NCBI RefSeq assembly: GCF_002920615.1
Contig: NZ_PQSU01000007.1
Span: forward strand, 1 to 64,000
Direction of reading: 5' to 3'
Origin: Streptomyces sp. Ru62
GTDB taxonomy: Bacteria > Actinomycetota > Actinomycetes > Streptomycetales > Streptomycetaceae
DNA length: 64,000 nucleotides
Numbering within the stretch: position 1 is the first letter of the stretch; each line of letters begins with the position of its first letter. The position numbers and the translations under genes were made by a program. The notes beneath the pieces were generated by a model. The model ran no database searches. It was given only the letters and a program-made list of their open reading frames with translations, and had not been told where the DNA came from. This document shows positions 16,452-25,408 of the stretch, piece after piece.

Positions 16452-16859
16452 ATGTCGTACGACGTCGAGAAGCCGGACGAGCAGTGGCGCGCGGAGCTGA
16501 CCCCCGCCGAGTACGCGGTACTGCGCCAGGCCGCCACCGAGCCGGCCTTCACCGGTGAGTACACGGACACCAAGACCAAGGGCGTCTACTCCTGTCGGGC
16601 CTGTGGCGCCGAGTTGTTCACCTCCGACACCAAGTTCGAGTCGCACTGCGGCTGGCCGTCCTTCTACGACCCGAAGGACACCGACGCCGTCGAGCTGATC
16701 GAGGACCGCTCGCACGGGATGGTCCGCACCGAGGTGCGGTGCGCCCGCTGCGGCTCCCACCTCGGGCACGTCTTCGAGGGTGAGGGGTACCCCACCCCCA
16801 CCGACCAGCGGTACTGCATCAACTCCATCTCCCTGCGGCTGGAGCCCCAGCAGGGCTGA
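16452..16859 (+). CDS. msrB: Peptide-methionine (R)-S-oxide reductase
   Basis: The 135-residue enzyme reduces the R epimer of methionine sulfoxide in proteins. Two zinc-binding CxxC pairs are seen, CRAC near 48 and CARCG near 97, followed by SHLGHVF. The catalytic cysteine is in RYCINS near 122. Length and order match single-domain MsrB. It follows murC closely and ends just before a hairpin, so it is the last gene of that unit. Confidence 0.95.
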   Translation: MSYDVEKPDEQWRAELTPAEYAVLRQAATEPAFTGEYTDTKTKGVYSCRACGAELFTSDTKFESHCGWPSFYDPKDTDAVELIEDRSHGMVRTEVRCARCGSHLGHVFEGEGYPTPTDQRYCINSISLRLEPQQG

Positions 16860-16869
16860 CGTCCCTCCG

Positions 16870-16905
16870 CCGGGGCGGCCGGGGCTGGTGCCCTGGTCGC
16901 CCCGG
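16870..16905 (+). terminator. GC-rich hairpin followed by TTT, after msrB
   Basis: CCGGGGCG at 16870-16877 pairs with CGCCCCGG at 16898-16905, with further GGGC/GCCC pairing inside, and the stem is followed by TTTG. It starts ten bases after the msrB stop. It ends only 11 bases before the phosphatase gene's first GTG, so that gene must have a promoter overlapping the hairpin or start further in. Confidence 0.7.
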
Positions 16906-16916
16906 TTTGAGATTCT

Positions 16917-18227
16917 GTGAGGGTGTTGGGTGTGGCGCGGTGGATCCGTTCCCGTCGCAGGCCCCTGCCCGTCGAGCGAGCCCGCCGCCGGGACGGCAGC
17001 GGCCCCGGCGAGGCCGAGCAGCCCGCGCGGCCCGGTGCGCGGCCGGCCGACCTGCGGGAGACCCTGGCCGGGATCGGTACGACCCTCGACGCGGCCACCA
17101 CCCGCACCGAGCTGACCCGGGCCGCCGTGCGGCTGGCCGGGGGAGCCGCCGCTGTGATGGGCCGCACTGGGGACACCGTCTCCGAGTACGCCGCGGTCAC
17201 CGGGGACGCCGGGCTGCTGCCCGACGTCCGGTGGGCCGCCGCGGCGGCCCGCGAGGCGCACGTCCCGGCCGCCGGGGCGGCGCCGGAACCCTGGCTGGAG
17301 TACGCGGGTACCACCCGGGGCGCCGGTCTGTGCGTCCCACTGACCAGCGGGGACGAGGTGTACGGCGTCCTGGTGTGGGCGCGGCCCGGGGGAGCGCTGC
17401 GGCGCGCCGAGGCCGAACTGCTCGCCCTGCTCGCCGAGCGCGCCGCCTCCCACCTGCGGCACGCCCGCGTCCACGAGCAGGTCAGCCGTACCGCCGGTGA
17501 CCTCCAGCGCGCCCTGCTCGCCGAGCCCGGCCGGCCGCACCCCAACCTGGACGTCGCCATCCGCTATCTGCCGGTGGGCCCGAGCACCCTGGTCGGCGGC
17601 GACTGGTGCGAGACCGTCCGGCTGCACTTCGGCCGGACCCTGCTGGTCGTCGGCGACGTCATGGGGCACGGCCTGGAATCCGCCGTCGACATGAGCGCCT
17701 ACCGCTCCTCCCTGCGCTACATCGCCTCCGCCGACCTCCCCCCGCACCGGGTGCTGCGGCAGATGGACGACATCGCCTCCAAGGAGGCCGAACGCAGGCC
17801 CGCGACCTGTCTGCTCGCCCGAGTCGATCCCGGCCGGGGGCAGGTCACGCTCGCCAGCGCCGGTCATCTGCCGCCCGCGCTGATCGACCAGGACGGCGCG
17901 ACCGGTCTGCTGCCCGTGCCGGTCGGGCCGCCGCTGGGCACCGGGCTCGGCGGGTACGAGTCGGCCACGCACCGGCTTGCGCCCGGCCAGACGCTCGTGG
18001 CGTTCACCGACGGGCTCGTGGAACACCGCGGCGAGGACATCGACCGCTCCCTGGCCCGGCTGGCCGCCCTGCGCTTCACCGCCACAGACCCCCTCGACGC
18101 GGTCCTGGACACCATCCTCAGCCGCCTGGACGTCCGCCACGCCGAAGACGACGTCGCGATCCTGGCGGCGCGCCCGCATACGCGCCAGGGGGGTCCGGCG
18201 GGGACGGGGGCGGGGGTGCGGGGGTGA
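16917..18227 (+). CDS. GAF-domain SpoIIE-type serine phosphatase
   Basis: The 436-residue protein has a GAF-like sensory domain at about 40-195 and a PP2C/SpoIIE phosphatase domain at about 215-430. Phosphatase metal-site motifs are VGGDW, GDVMGHGLESA, FTDGLVE and EDDVAIL. The family usually dephosphorylates anti-sigma-factor antagonists, but no partner anti-sigma gene is adjacent. GTG at 16917 is used; GTGs at 16923 and 16932 are alternatives and none has a good ribosome site. A leaderless transcript is possible given the hairpin just upstream. Confidence 0.85.
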   Translation: MRVLGVARWIRSRRRPLPVERARRRDGSGPGEAEQPARPGARPADLRETLAGIGTTLDAATTRTELTRAAVRLAGGAAAVMGRTGDTVSEYAAVTGDAGLLPDVRWAAAAAREAHVPAAGAAPEPWLEYAGTTRGAGLCVPLTSGDEVYGVLVWARPGGALRRAEAELLALLAERAASHLRHARVHEQVSRTAGDLQRALLAEPGRPHPNLDVAIRYLPVGPSTLVGGDWCETVRLHFGRTLLVVGDVMGHGLESAVDMSAYRSSLRYIASADLPPHRVLRQMDDIASKEAERRPATCLLARVDPGRGQVTLASAGHLPPALIDQDGATGLLPVPVGPPLGTGLGGYESATHRLAPGQTLVAFTDGLVEHRGEDIDRSLARLAALRFTATDPLDAVLDTILSRLDVRHAEDDVAILAARPHTRQGGPAGTGAGVRG

Positions 18228-18480
18228 CGGGGCCGCCCGAAGGGGTCCTCGGCAGGCCGAGTCCGGCGAGGTGTTCCATGACCCCCGCCGTGCCGCCCCG
18301 ACCGGGCCCTGATGCAGGCGGCGAGCACGGACAACCGGCCATGCGCCGGCGCCGGTTGCCCATCACCGCCGACAAGTGGCCGGCACGTGGGCCATGGTGC
18401 CGCCAAAGCGCCGAAACACTGGCGGTCTAGACTCTCCCCGCATCAGCCCAGGATCGGTCGCCCGAAGGGTACGCGGCGTT

Positions 18481-19614
18481 TTGATACGGATAGATTCAGT
18501 CACGAAGCGGTATCCGGACGGTACGGTCGCGGTCGACCGGCTGTCGTTGGACATACCGGACCGCGCGATCACCGTCCTCGTCGGGCCCTCCGGCTGCGGC
18601 AAGACGACGACCCTGCGGATGATCAACCGGATGGTGGAGCCCAGCGAGGGCAGCATCCTCCTCGACGGCCAGGACATCCGGCAGCAGCCGGTCAACACCC
18701 TGCGCCGGTCGATGGGTTACGTCATCCAGAACGCCGGGCTGTTCCAGCACCGCACCATCCTGGACAACATCGCCACCGTGCCCCGCCTGCTCGGCTGGAC
18801 CAAGCAGCGGGCCCGGGCCCGGGCCGCCGAGCTGATGGAACGGGTGGGGCTCGACACCGCGCTGGCCAAGCGGTACCCGTACCAGCTCTCCGGCGGCCAG
18901 CAGCAGCGCGTCGGCGTGGCTCGCGCCCTCGCCGCCGACCCGCCGGTGCTGCTGATGGACGAGCCGTTCTCCGCCGTCGACCCCGTCGTCCGCAAGGGAC
19001 TGCAGGACGAACTCCTGCGCATCCAGGACGAGCTGGGCAAGACCATCGTCTTCGTCACGCACGACATCGACGAGGCGATCAAGCTGGGCACCAAGGTCGC
19101 CGTGCTGCGCACCGGCGGCCGGCTCGCCCAGTTCGCCCCGCCCGCCGAACTGCTCAGCGCGCCCGCCGACCCCTTCGTGGAGGACTTCCTCGGCGCCGAC
19201 CGCGGCATCCGCCGGCTCTCCTTCTTCCCCTCCGCCGGACTGGAGTTGCAGACCGGGCCCGTCGTCCCGATCGACGCCGACGCCGGCAAGCTCGCCGCCC
19301 GGGCGGCCACGGCCCCCTACCTCCTCGTCACCGACCTCGACGGCAGGCCGCTCGGCTGGAGCGAACCGGACCGGCTCACCGCCGGCGCCATCGACCGGGA
19401 CGGACTCCTGGACCACGGGCGGCCGTTCGTGCCCGGCACCGACTCGCTGCGCACCGCGCTCGACGGGGCGGTGCTCTCGCCGACCGGCTGGGCCGTCGCG
19501 GTGGACGGCGAGGGACGCGCGGTAGGTGTCGTCTCCCAGCAGGTCATCGGTGAGGCGATCCGCGCGGCCCACAGCCAGGTGGCGGAGCACGCCGACGCGA
19601 AGGCCGGGCGATGA
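18481..19614 (+). CDS. Glycine betaine/compatible-solute ABC transporter ATPase with CBS domains
   Basis: The 377-residue protein is an OpuA/OpuC-type ATPase. Walker A is GPSGCGKTT near 35, the signature LSGGQQQRVGVARAL near 138 and Walker B LLMDEPFSAVD near 158. After the ATPase core (about 240) come paired CBS-like segments, including LLVTDLDGRPLGW and VAVDGEGRAVGVVSQQ, which in OpuA sense ionic strength. The TTG start at 18481 is chosen because the family begins here (M-IRIDSVTKRYPDGT); an upstream ATG at 18376 gives an atypical extension. It overlaps the first permease by four bases. Confidence 0.88.
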   Translation: MIRIDSVTKRYPDGTVAVDRLSLDIPDRAITVLVGPSGCGKTTTLRMINRMVEPSEGSILLDGQDIRQQPVNTLRRSMGYVIQNAGLFQHRTILDNIATVPRLLGWTKQRARARAAELMERVGLDTALAKRYPYQLSGGQQQRVGVARALAADPPVLLMDEPFSAVDPVVRKGLQDELLRIQDELGKTIVFVTHDIDEAIKLGTKVAVLRTGGRLAQFAPPAELLSAPADPFVEDFLGADRGIRRLSFFPSAGLELQTGPVVPIDADAGKLAARAATAPYLLVTDLDGRPLGWSEPDRLTAGAIDRDGLLDHGRPFVPGTDSLRTALDGAVLSPTGWAVAVDGEGRAVGVVSQQVIGEAIRAAHSQVAEHADAKAGR

Positions 19615-20264
19615 GCGGCTTCTTCGACCTCCCGAGCGACCTCCAGCACAGCTACCTCGGTCTCATCGGGCTGCATCTGCGCGAGGCCCTGCTGCCGGTG
19701 CTGGCCGGACTGCTCGTCTCGCTGCCGATCGCCCAGCTGTGCGTGCGCTTCCGCTGGATCTACCCGCCCGTCCTCGGCATCACCACGGTCCTCTACGCCA
19801 TCCCGTCCCTCGCCTTCTTCGTCGTCCTCATCGACTACTTCGGACAGAGCGAGACCACGGTGATGATCCCGCTCGCGCTCTACAGCCTGGTGGTGCTCGT
19901 CCCTGCGATCGTGGACGGCGTCCGCTCGGTGCCGCCGGAGACCCTGGCCGCCGCCCAGGCCATGGGCTTCGGGGCCGTACGCCGGTACTTCCAGGTGCAG
20001 TTGCCCATAGCCGTACCCGCGATCATCGCCGGGCTGCGGGTGGCCACCGTCTCCAGCATCTCCCTGGTCAGCGTCGGCATGCTCATCGGCAACCAGGGCG
20101 CCCTCGGCAACATGCTCTACGACGCCCAGACCTACCACCGGCCCGCCCTCGCCGTGAACTCCGTCCTGACCATCGCGGTGCTGGGCATCCTCGCCGACGC
20201 CGTACTGGTCCTCGTCCGCCTCCTCCTCACCCCCTGGATGCCGCGGAAGGGTGCCGCCCGGTGA
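19611..20264 (+). CDS. OpuC-type ABC permease 1
   Basis: The 217-residue protein has about five membrane segments and the binding-protein-dependent permease loop, seen as ETLAAAQAMGFGAVRRYFQV, which docks to the ATPase. It belongs to the choline/betaine/OpuC permease type. It is coupled by four-base overlaps (ATGA and GTGA) to the ATPase upstream and the second permease downstream. Confidence 0.88.
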   Translation: MSGFFDLPSDLQHSYLGLIGLHLREALLPVLAGLLVSLPIAQLCVRFRWIYPPVLGITTVLYAIPSLAFFVVLIDYFGQSETTVMIPLALYSLVVLVPAIVDGVRSVPPETLAAAQAMGFGAVRRYFQVQLPIAVPAIIAGLRVATVSSISLVSVGMLIGNQGALGNMLYDAQTYHRPALAVNSVLTIAVLGILADAVLVLVRLLLTPWMPRKGAAR

Positions 20265-20929
20265 ACGTCCTGAACTTCGCGCACGCCTTCTTCAGCGACA
20301 GCGCCCACTGGCACGGCTACGACGGCATCCCCACCCGGTTCGCCGAGCACATCAAGTACTCCCTGGAAGCCCTGCTGATCGCCACCGCGATCGGGCTGCC
20401 CGTCGGCCTGCTCACCGGCCACACCGGGCGCGGCGGCAACGCCCTCGCGCTCATCGCCACCGCCGGCCGCGCGCTGCCCAGCTTCGGCCTGCTCGTGCTG
20501 ATGTTCATCTGGATCGGCTTCGGTCTGCTGCCGGTGATGATCCCGCTGGTCGTGCTCGCCGTACCGCCGATCCTGGTCACCACCTACGAGGCGGTCCGCT
20601 CCGTCGATCCCTCCCCGGTGGACGCGGCCCGGGGCATGGGCATGCCCGAGGCGCGCGTGCTGCTCCAGGTGGAGGTGCCGGTCGCGCTGCCGCTGATCCT
20701 CAGCGGCCTGCGCACGGCGGCCATCCAGATCGTCTCCACCGCCACCATCGCCGCCTACGTCAGCCTCGGCGGCCTCGGCCGCTACATCATCGACGGCCTC
20801 TACCAGAAGAACTACGAGAAGGTCGTCGGCGGCGCCACGCTCGTCGCCGGCCTCGCCCTTGCGACGCTCGCCGTGTTCTGGGCGGCGTCCCGCATCACGG
20901 TGTCGCCGGGGGTACGCCGCAGCGCCTGA
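20261..20929 (+). CDS. OpuC-type ABC permease 2
   Basis: The 222-residue protein is the second permease of the transporter, with a coupling loop SPVDAARGMGMPEARVLLQV. GTG at 20261 overlaps the previous stop. Only three bases separate its stop from the stop of the convergent conservon GTPase gene, so there is no space for a terminator or for the binding-protein gene, which lies instead at 25409-26371 beyond the conservon. Confidence 0.88.
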   Translation: MNVLNFAHAFFSDSAHWHGYDGIPTRFAEHIKYSLEALLIATAIGLPVGLLTGHTGRGGNALALIATAGRALPSFGLLVLMFIWIGFGLLPVMIPLVVLAVPPILVTTYEAVRSVDPSPVDAARGMGMPEARVLLQVEVPVALPLILSGLRTAAIQIVSTATIAAYVSLGGLGRYIIDGLYQKNYEKVVGGATLVAGLALATLAVFWAASRITVSPGVRRSA

Positions 20930-20932
20930 CGG

Positions 20933-21535
20933 TCACCGCTCGGTGCGGGCCAGCGCGAGTTCGAGTACGACGAGCAGCGCGTCCCGCACCGAGCCCCGCT
21001 CCCGGGCGTCGAACACCACGACCGGCACGCCGTCGGAGACGTCCAGCGCCCAGCGGACGTCCTCCAGGGCGTGCTCCACCCGGCCGTCGAAGGCGTTCAC
21101 CGCGACGGCGAACGGGATGCCCTTGTGCTCGAAGTAATCCACGGCCGCGTAGCAGTCGTCCAGCCGGCGGGTGTCGACGATGACGAGCCCGCCGACCGCC
21201 CCCTCCACGATGTCGTCCCACATGAACCCGAACCGTTCCTGCCCGGGCGTGCCGAACAGGTACAGCTTCAACGTCGGGTCGATGGTGATGCAGCCGAAGT
21301 CCATCGCGACGGTCGTCGTGGTCTTGCACGGGGTGTGCGTCAGGTCGTCCACACCGGCCGCGACCTCGGTGATCGACGCCTCGGTGGTCAGCGGCTCGAT
21401 CTCCGAGATCGCGCCGACGGCCGTGGTCTTGCCCACGCCGAAACCGCCCGCGATCACCATCTTCACCGGCAGCGGCGGCCGCACCGCCGCGGGCGCGGCC
21501 GGGCCCCGGGCCAGGAGCGGTTCAGTCGGTGTCAC
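20933..21535 (-). CDS. cvnD: Conservon GTPase CvnD
   Basis: The 200-residue protein is the small Ras-like GTPase of a conservon. The P-loop GGFGVGKTT is at about 30-38, the G3-like region is FGTPGQERFGFMWDD, and the base-recognition loop is VNAFDG rather than NKxD, as is usual in this family. Conservons act as membrane-associated signalling modules in Streptomyces development and metabolism. The GTG at 21535 has a GAGGGGTACC ribosome site and overlaps the cvnC end by 14 bases. No P450 gene (cvnE) follows, unlike some conservons. Confidence 0.9.
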   Translation of the reverse strand: MTPTEPLLARGPAAPAAVRPPLPVKMVIAGGFGVGKTTAVGAISEIEPLTTEASITEVAAGVDDLTHTPCKTTTTVAMDFGCITIDPTLKLYLFGTPGQERFGFMWDDIVEGAVGGLVIVDTRRLDDCYAAVDYFEHKGIPFAVAVNAFDGRVEHALEDVRWALDVSDGVPVVVFDARERGSVRDALLVVLELALARTER

Positions 21536-21950
21536 TCGGTACCCCTCGGGAGTCGGGGATGGCCCGCAGGCCATCGATAACCCTGCGCAGGACGGACGCG
21601 TCGTGGGTGGCCTCGGCGTCCGGCACGTACACCGCCAACTGGCCCGCCTCGCGCAGGTCTTCGGCCAGGACGCGGACCACGTTGAGATGCAGCCGCAGCC
21701 GGGCCGCGAGTTCCGCGATCGACTGCGGCAGCCGGCAGGCGGCGACGATGTCGTGCTGCTCGAAGGAGAGCCGGCCGAGCGCGTCGAGACCGTCGGCGGT
21801 GGACACCACCTGGGTCTCCACGGGCAGCGCCCGGCCGGAGGCGGCGTCCGCGACCCGGCCGGCGGTGACCAGGTACGGCCGTACGGCGGGGACGGGGCCG
21901 ACCGGGTCCGGGCCCGGGGGCGGAATGCCGTCCCGCATACCGTCCGCCAT
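21522..21950 (-). CDS. cvnC: Conservon DUF742 protein CvnC
   Basis: The 142-residue protein is the DUF742 component, with the winged-helix-like core VRPYLVTAGR near 23 and RLSFEQHDIVAACRLPQSIA near 80. Its role in the complex is not well defined. It lies 16 bases after cvnB and overlaps cvnD. Confidence 0.9.
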   Translation of the reverse strand: MADGMRDGIPPPGPDPVGPVPAVRPYLVTAGRVADAASGRALPVETQVVSTADGLDALGRLSFEQHDIVAACRLPQSIAELAARLRLHLNVVRVLAEDLREAGQLAVYVPDAEATHDASVLRRVIDGLRAIPDSRGVPSDTD

Positions 21951-21966
21951 GGAAACCTTCTCCTCC

Positions 21967-22443
21967 TCAGCGGGCCGCCGCCGCGCCCACGCTGTTCTTC
22001 AGCTCCAGCACGAGCTGCGGGCTCAGCGCGGCACCGGCGCGGTTGGCGAACAGCGTCATCTCGTAGGCGATGTTGCCGAGCTTCGCCTCCTTGTCGGTGA
22101 CGACGCCGAGCACGGCGCCGCTGCCGATCGCGGAGACGATGACGTGACCGCCCTCCAGATCGATGATGACCTTGTTCAGGCCGCCGAGGCCGTAGTTGCC
22201 GGAGGCGCCCGCGGCCAGGCTGGTGATGCCGGACACGATCGCCGCGAGCCGCTCGGAGTCGGCGTGCTCGCGCAGCTGTGACACCGCGATCAGCAGGCCG
22301 TCGGAGGACACGGCGATGGCGTCGACGACGCCGGCGGTCTCGGTCGCGAAGCGGTTCAGCAGCCAGGTGAAGTCGGCCGCGGCTGCCTGCAGGTCGGTCG
22401 GCGTGGTGCCGCCCGTCGGGCTGTCACCTGTCGACGTGCTCAC
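21967..22443 (-). CDS. cvnB: Conservon roadblock/LC7 protein CvnB
   Basis: The 158-residue protein is a roadblock/LC7-domain protein, recognised by FTWLLNRFATETAGVVDAIA and VSSDGLLIAVS, the dimeric fold that pairs with MglA-like GTPases. In conservons it bridges the sensor kinase and CvnD. Its GTG start overlaps the cvnA stop (GTGA), so the two are translationally coupled. Confidence 0.92.
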   Translation of the reverse strand: MSTSTGDSPTGGTTPTDLQAAAADFTWLLNRFATETAGVVDAIAVSSDGLLIAVSQLREHADSERLAAIVSGITSLAAGASGNYGLGGLNKVIIDLEGGHVIVSAIGSGAVLGVVTDKEAKLGNIAYEMTLFANRAGAALSPQLVLELKNSVGAAAAR

Positions 22444-25118
22444 TGCTCGGCTCCTTCCGGAAGGTGGTTCGGGTCGTGCGGCGGGGTGGTCGGGGGTGTG
22501 GGGGCGGGGTGCTGTGGGGGGTCGGTGGCCGGGGTGCCGTCGCCGTCGGGCGGGGCGTCGTCCGGGTGCGGTGGCCGCGTGGCCCGCGGGGTGGCGTCCG
22601 GCAGGGACGTGCGCGGAGCCCCGGCGGCGCTGTCCGGGCGGGCCCGGTGCGATGCGGGCGTCCCACCGTCCGGGCGCGCCACCGTGGCCGTGCCGCTCCC
22701 GTGCGGAGCCGTACCGGTGGTCACCGGGCGGGTGAAGCTGCCCGTGTCGCTGTCCCGCCGGGCGCGTTCCACCGCGTCCTCGAACTCCTCCAGCGCGCTG
22801 CGGACGGCCTCGGCGTCCAGCGGCCGTACGGTCTTCGGCACCGTCGGCGCGGCGCCGGCGGTGGTGCGCAGCGTGGCCCCGCGCACCCGGCGGCGCAGCG
22901 GGCGCCCGGTGCGTTCCACGTCGCCGGGCGCCTGCTCCCTCGAAGGGGCCGGCGCGTCGGTGCCCTGCGGTGCGCGGCGGGGGACCCGGCGGGGGAGCGG
23001 GCCGCCGTGTTCGGCGCGGGCGGGCTCGTCCGGGGCGGTGCCGTCGGCCGGTGGCTTCTCGTGGGTGGTGTCCGGCGGCAGCGCGCCCCGCGCGGGTACC
23101 GGGCCGGACACCCCGGCCACCGGCGCGGGCGCCGCGGTCACCGGAGCCTCGGCCCCCGCGCCCGGCGCCAGCAGCAGCGAAGCCGGCAGCGTCACCTCGG
23201 CCGTCACACCGCCGCCCGGCGTGCGGGTCAGCTCGACCGCGATCTCCCAGCGGCGGGCCAGCGCGCCCACCACGAACAGGCCCAGCACCTTCGTCGGCAC
23301 CAGGTCCAGCCGCTCCCGGCGGATCAGCCGGGCGTTCTCCTCCGCGAGCCGCTCGGCGCTCATGCCGAGGCCGTGGTCGGTGATCACGACATGCGTGCCC
23401 TCGGCGCCGGAGCGGACGGTGACCTCGACGGGGCTGCCCTCGGGCGAGAACGACACCGCGTTCTCCAGCAGTTCGGCCACCATCAGCGTGAGGTCACCGA
23501 TGACGTCCGGTTCCACCAGGGCGTCCGACGCGGCGTACAGCCGTACCCGCTGGTAGCCCTCGATCTGCCCGAGCGCGGCCCGTACGACGGTGGACAGCGA
23601 TGTCGGGCCCGCGTCCAGCACCGTCTCGCGGATGCCGGCCAGCAGCATCAGGCTGTCGGCGTTGCGGCGCAGCCGCACGGCGATGTGGTCGATGGAGTAC
23701 AGCCGTTCCAGCAGCGCCGGGTCGGTCTCCCCCCGCTCCACCGCGTCGATCAGCGCGAGTTGCCGGGTGGTCAGGTTGCTGACCCGGCGGCCCACGTTGC
23801 CGAACATCTCCGCGGTGTTGCGCCGGCTGAGCACCTGGCGCTCCAGCAGCGCGGCGGCGGTGGTCTGCACCCGGTTGAACGCCTCCGCCAGGTCGCCGAT
23901 CTCGTCGCGGGCCGTGACCGGCATGTCCCGCAAGCGGGGCGGTCCGTCGTCCTCGGCGTCGTCGTCGGCCACCCGGGCCAGCTCCCGCCCGGCGACCTCG
24001 GCGACCTCCCGCGCGGCTCCGGTGAGCGCCTGCACGGGCCGGACCACCGAGCGGCGCACCAGCACCGCGAAGGCGATCCACAGCGCGAAGGCGATCAGCG
24101 CGCCGCTCAGCAGCAGGCCGGCCCGCCAGCGGGCGCCGTCGGCGGCGCCGTCGGCCCGGTCGGCGATCTGGCCGATCAGCGCGGTGGTGATCTTCAGCCG
24201 GGCGGCGGCCTGTTCGGGGTAGGCGGGGTAGTCGGTCAGCGCGTCCTGCACCGCCCGGCGCAGCCGCCCCTTGTCGTTCGTCTCCAGCCGGCCGACGCCG
24301 ACCTGGAGTTCGGCGTACGCCTCGGCGATCTCGCGCTGTGCCTGCGTGTGCTCGATGCCGGAGAACCGCTCGGCCTGCGCCTCGGTGGCGAACCGGGTGA
24401 AGCGCTCGGCCTGGTGGGTGTACAGCTCGTACGCGCCGACCGCGCTGGTGAACTCGATCTGCGCGTTGGTGTCGCCCGTGGTGGCGGCGAACACATTGGT
24501 CTCGAAGGCGCCGTGGGCGGCGTCCGCGCGCAGCAGGGAGTCCAGCAGGCTGCCGGTGAAGGTCTCGGCGAGGTCGGCGTCGCGGTCGAGGCCGAGGCCG
24601 TCGATCAGGCTCTGGGCGGCGCCCGCGTAGGCCGGGTCGATGTTGTCGGCGGGCAGGTACGACTGCTCCACCGAGGTGCGCAGGCTGGTGAGGCCCTCGA
24701 CCCCGCGCAGCGCCTGCGCCTCGCCCTCCGGCAGCCGGTCCCCGAACACCTCGCGCACCTTCGCCACCTGGGAGTCCACCGCGTGCTGCGCCGCGCGGTA
24801 GGCGGACGCCGACGGCTTCGCGTCCCCGGACTCGTAGCGCGTCGAGAGCAGGATGGCCTGCTGGTGCTCGGCCTCCACCCGGTCCACCAGCCGCGCCACT
24901 TGTGCGCTGTCGCGCACCAGCCGGGCCGCCGAGGCGGCGCTGGACGACTGCCGCACCAGGTCGGTGAAGAGGTACGCCAGCAGGACCGCGATGACCGCGA
25001 GGGGGATGCCGACGAGCAGATTGAGCTTGCGCCTGAAGGGCCAGCGGTCGGCGAAACCCCGTGCTCCGCCCCGCGTGGGGGCGTGCCGGGCGGGCGCGTC
25101 CACCTGGTTCGTGGACAC
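22440..25118 (-). CDS. cvnA: Conservon sensor histidine-kinase-like protein CvnA
   Basis: The 892-residue membrane protein has a first transmembrane segment at about 30-50 (LNLLVGIPLAVIAVLLAYLF), an extracellular nitrate/sulphate-sensor-like helical domain, a second segment at about 330-350, a HAMP region and an HATPase_c domain (ENAVSFSPEGSPVEV and DHGLGMS). From about 650 to the end it is Pro/Ala/Thr-rich and probably disordered. I see no clear H-box, as is usual in conservon kinases. GTG start preceded by GAAGGAGG. It is the first gene of the four-gene unit. Confidence 0.9.
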   Translation of the reverse strand: MSTNQVDAPARHAPTRGGARGFADRWPFRRKLNLLVGIPLAVIAVLLAYLFTDLVRQSSSAASAARLVRDSAQVARLVDRVEAEHQQAILLSTRYESGDAKPSASAYRAAQHAVDSQVAKVREVFGDRLPEGEAQALRGVEGLTSLRTSVEQSYLPADNIDPAYAGAAQSLIDGLGLDRDADLAETFTGSLLDSLLRADAAHGAFETNVFAATTGDTNAQIEFTSAVGAYELYTHQAERFTRFATEAQAERFSGIEHTQAQREIAEAYAELQVGVGRLETNDKGRLRRAVQDALTDYPAYPEQAAARLKITTALIGQIADRADGAADGARWRAGLLLSGALIAFALWIAFAVLVRRSVVRPVQALTGAAREVAEVAGRELARVADDDAEDDGPPRLRDMPVTARDEIGDLAEAFNRVQTTAAALLERQVLSRRNTAEMFGNVGRRVSNLTTRQLALIDAVERGETDPALLERLYSIDHIAVRLRRNADSLMLLAGIRETVLDAGPTSLSTVVRAALGQIEGYQRVRLYAASDALVEPDVIGDLTLMVAELLENAVSFSPEGSPVEVTVRSGAEGTHVVITDHGLGMSAERLAEENARLIRRERLDLVPTKVLGLFVVGALARRWEIAVELTRTPGGGVTAEVTLPASLLLAPGAGAEAPVTAAPAPVAGVSGPVPARGALPPDTTHEKPPADGTAPDEPARAEHGGPLPRRVPRRAPQGTDAPAPSREQAPGDVERTGRPLRRRVRGATLRTTAGAAPTVPKTVRPLDAEAVRSALEEFEDAVERARRDSDTGSFTRPVTTGTAPHGSGTATVARPDGGTPASHRARPDSAAGAPRTSLPDATPRATRPPHPDDAPPDGDGTPATDPPQHPAPTPPTTPPHDPNHLPEGAEQ

Positions 25119-25408
25119 CGGGCCTCCTTCATGGGTGTCTTGTCCGAAGGGAGCCGTCGCTCCCGGACCTGAGGGCTGTGTCGCCCCCGGAACGCCTGCG
25201 TCACGACACCGAAGCGGGCCCCGCGCACCGCTGTGGTCGATACCAACTCGGGTGAGACTACAGGCCTCTTGAGGTGTCGATCAGCTCACCTTTCATCAAG
25301 AATCCGTTACAAAGAGAATGCTCTGTGTGCACGAGTGACCGCAGATCGAGGCCAATCGGTGATCTGATGCCCTTGACTGACCGAGAACTGGCTGGATTGG
25401 ATCAGCGC
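25119..25408. promoter_or_regulatory. Divergent promoter region of cvnA and the betaine-binding protein
   Basis: This 290-base gap lies between two divergent genes. It is AT-richer near 25240-25400. A stable hairpin GTCCG-AA-GGGAGC-CGTC-GCTCCC-GGAC lies at 25142-25168 in the cvnA leader, about 20 bases before its ribosome site. I cannot assign -35/-10 boxes with confidence. Confidence 0.45.

Noticed and set aside
15015..18179. Open frame of 1054 codons on the minus strand opposite murC, msrB and the phosphatase
   Set aside because: Antisense shadow of three well-supported genes.
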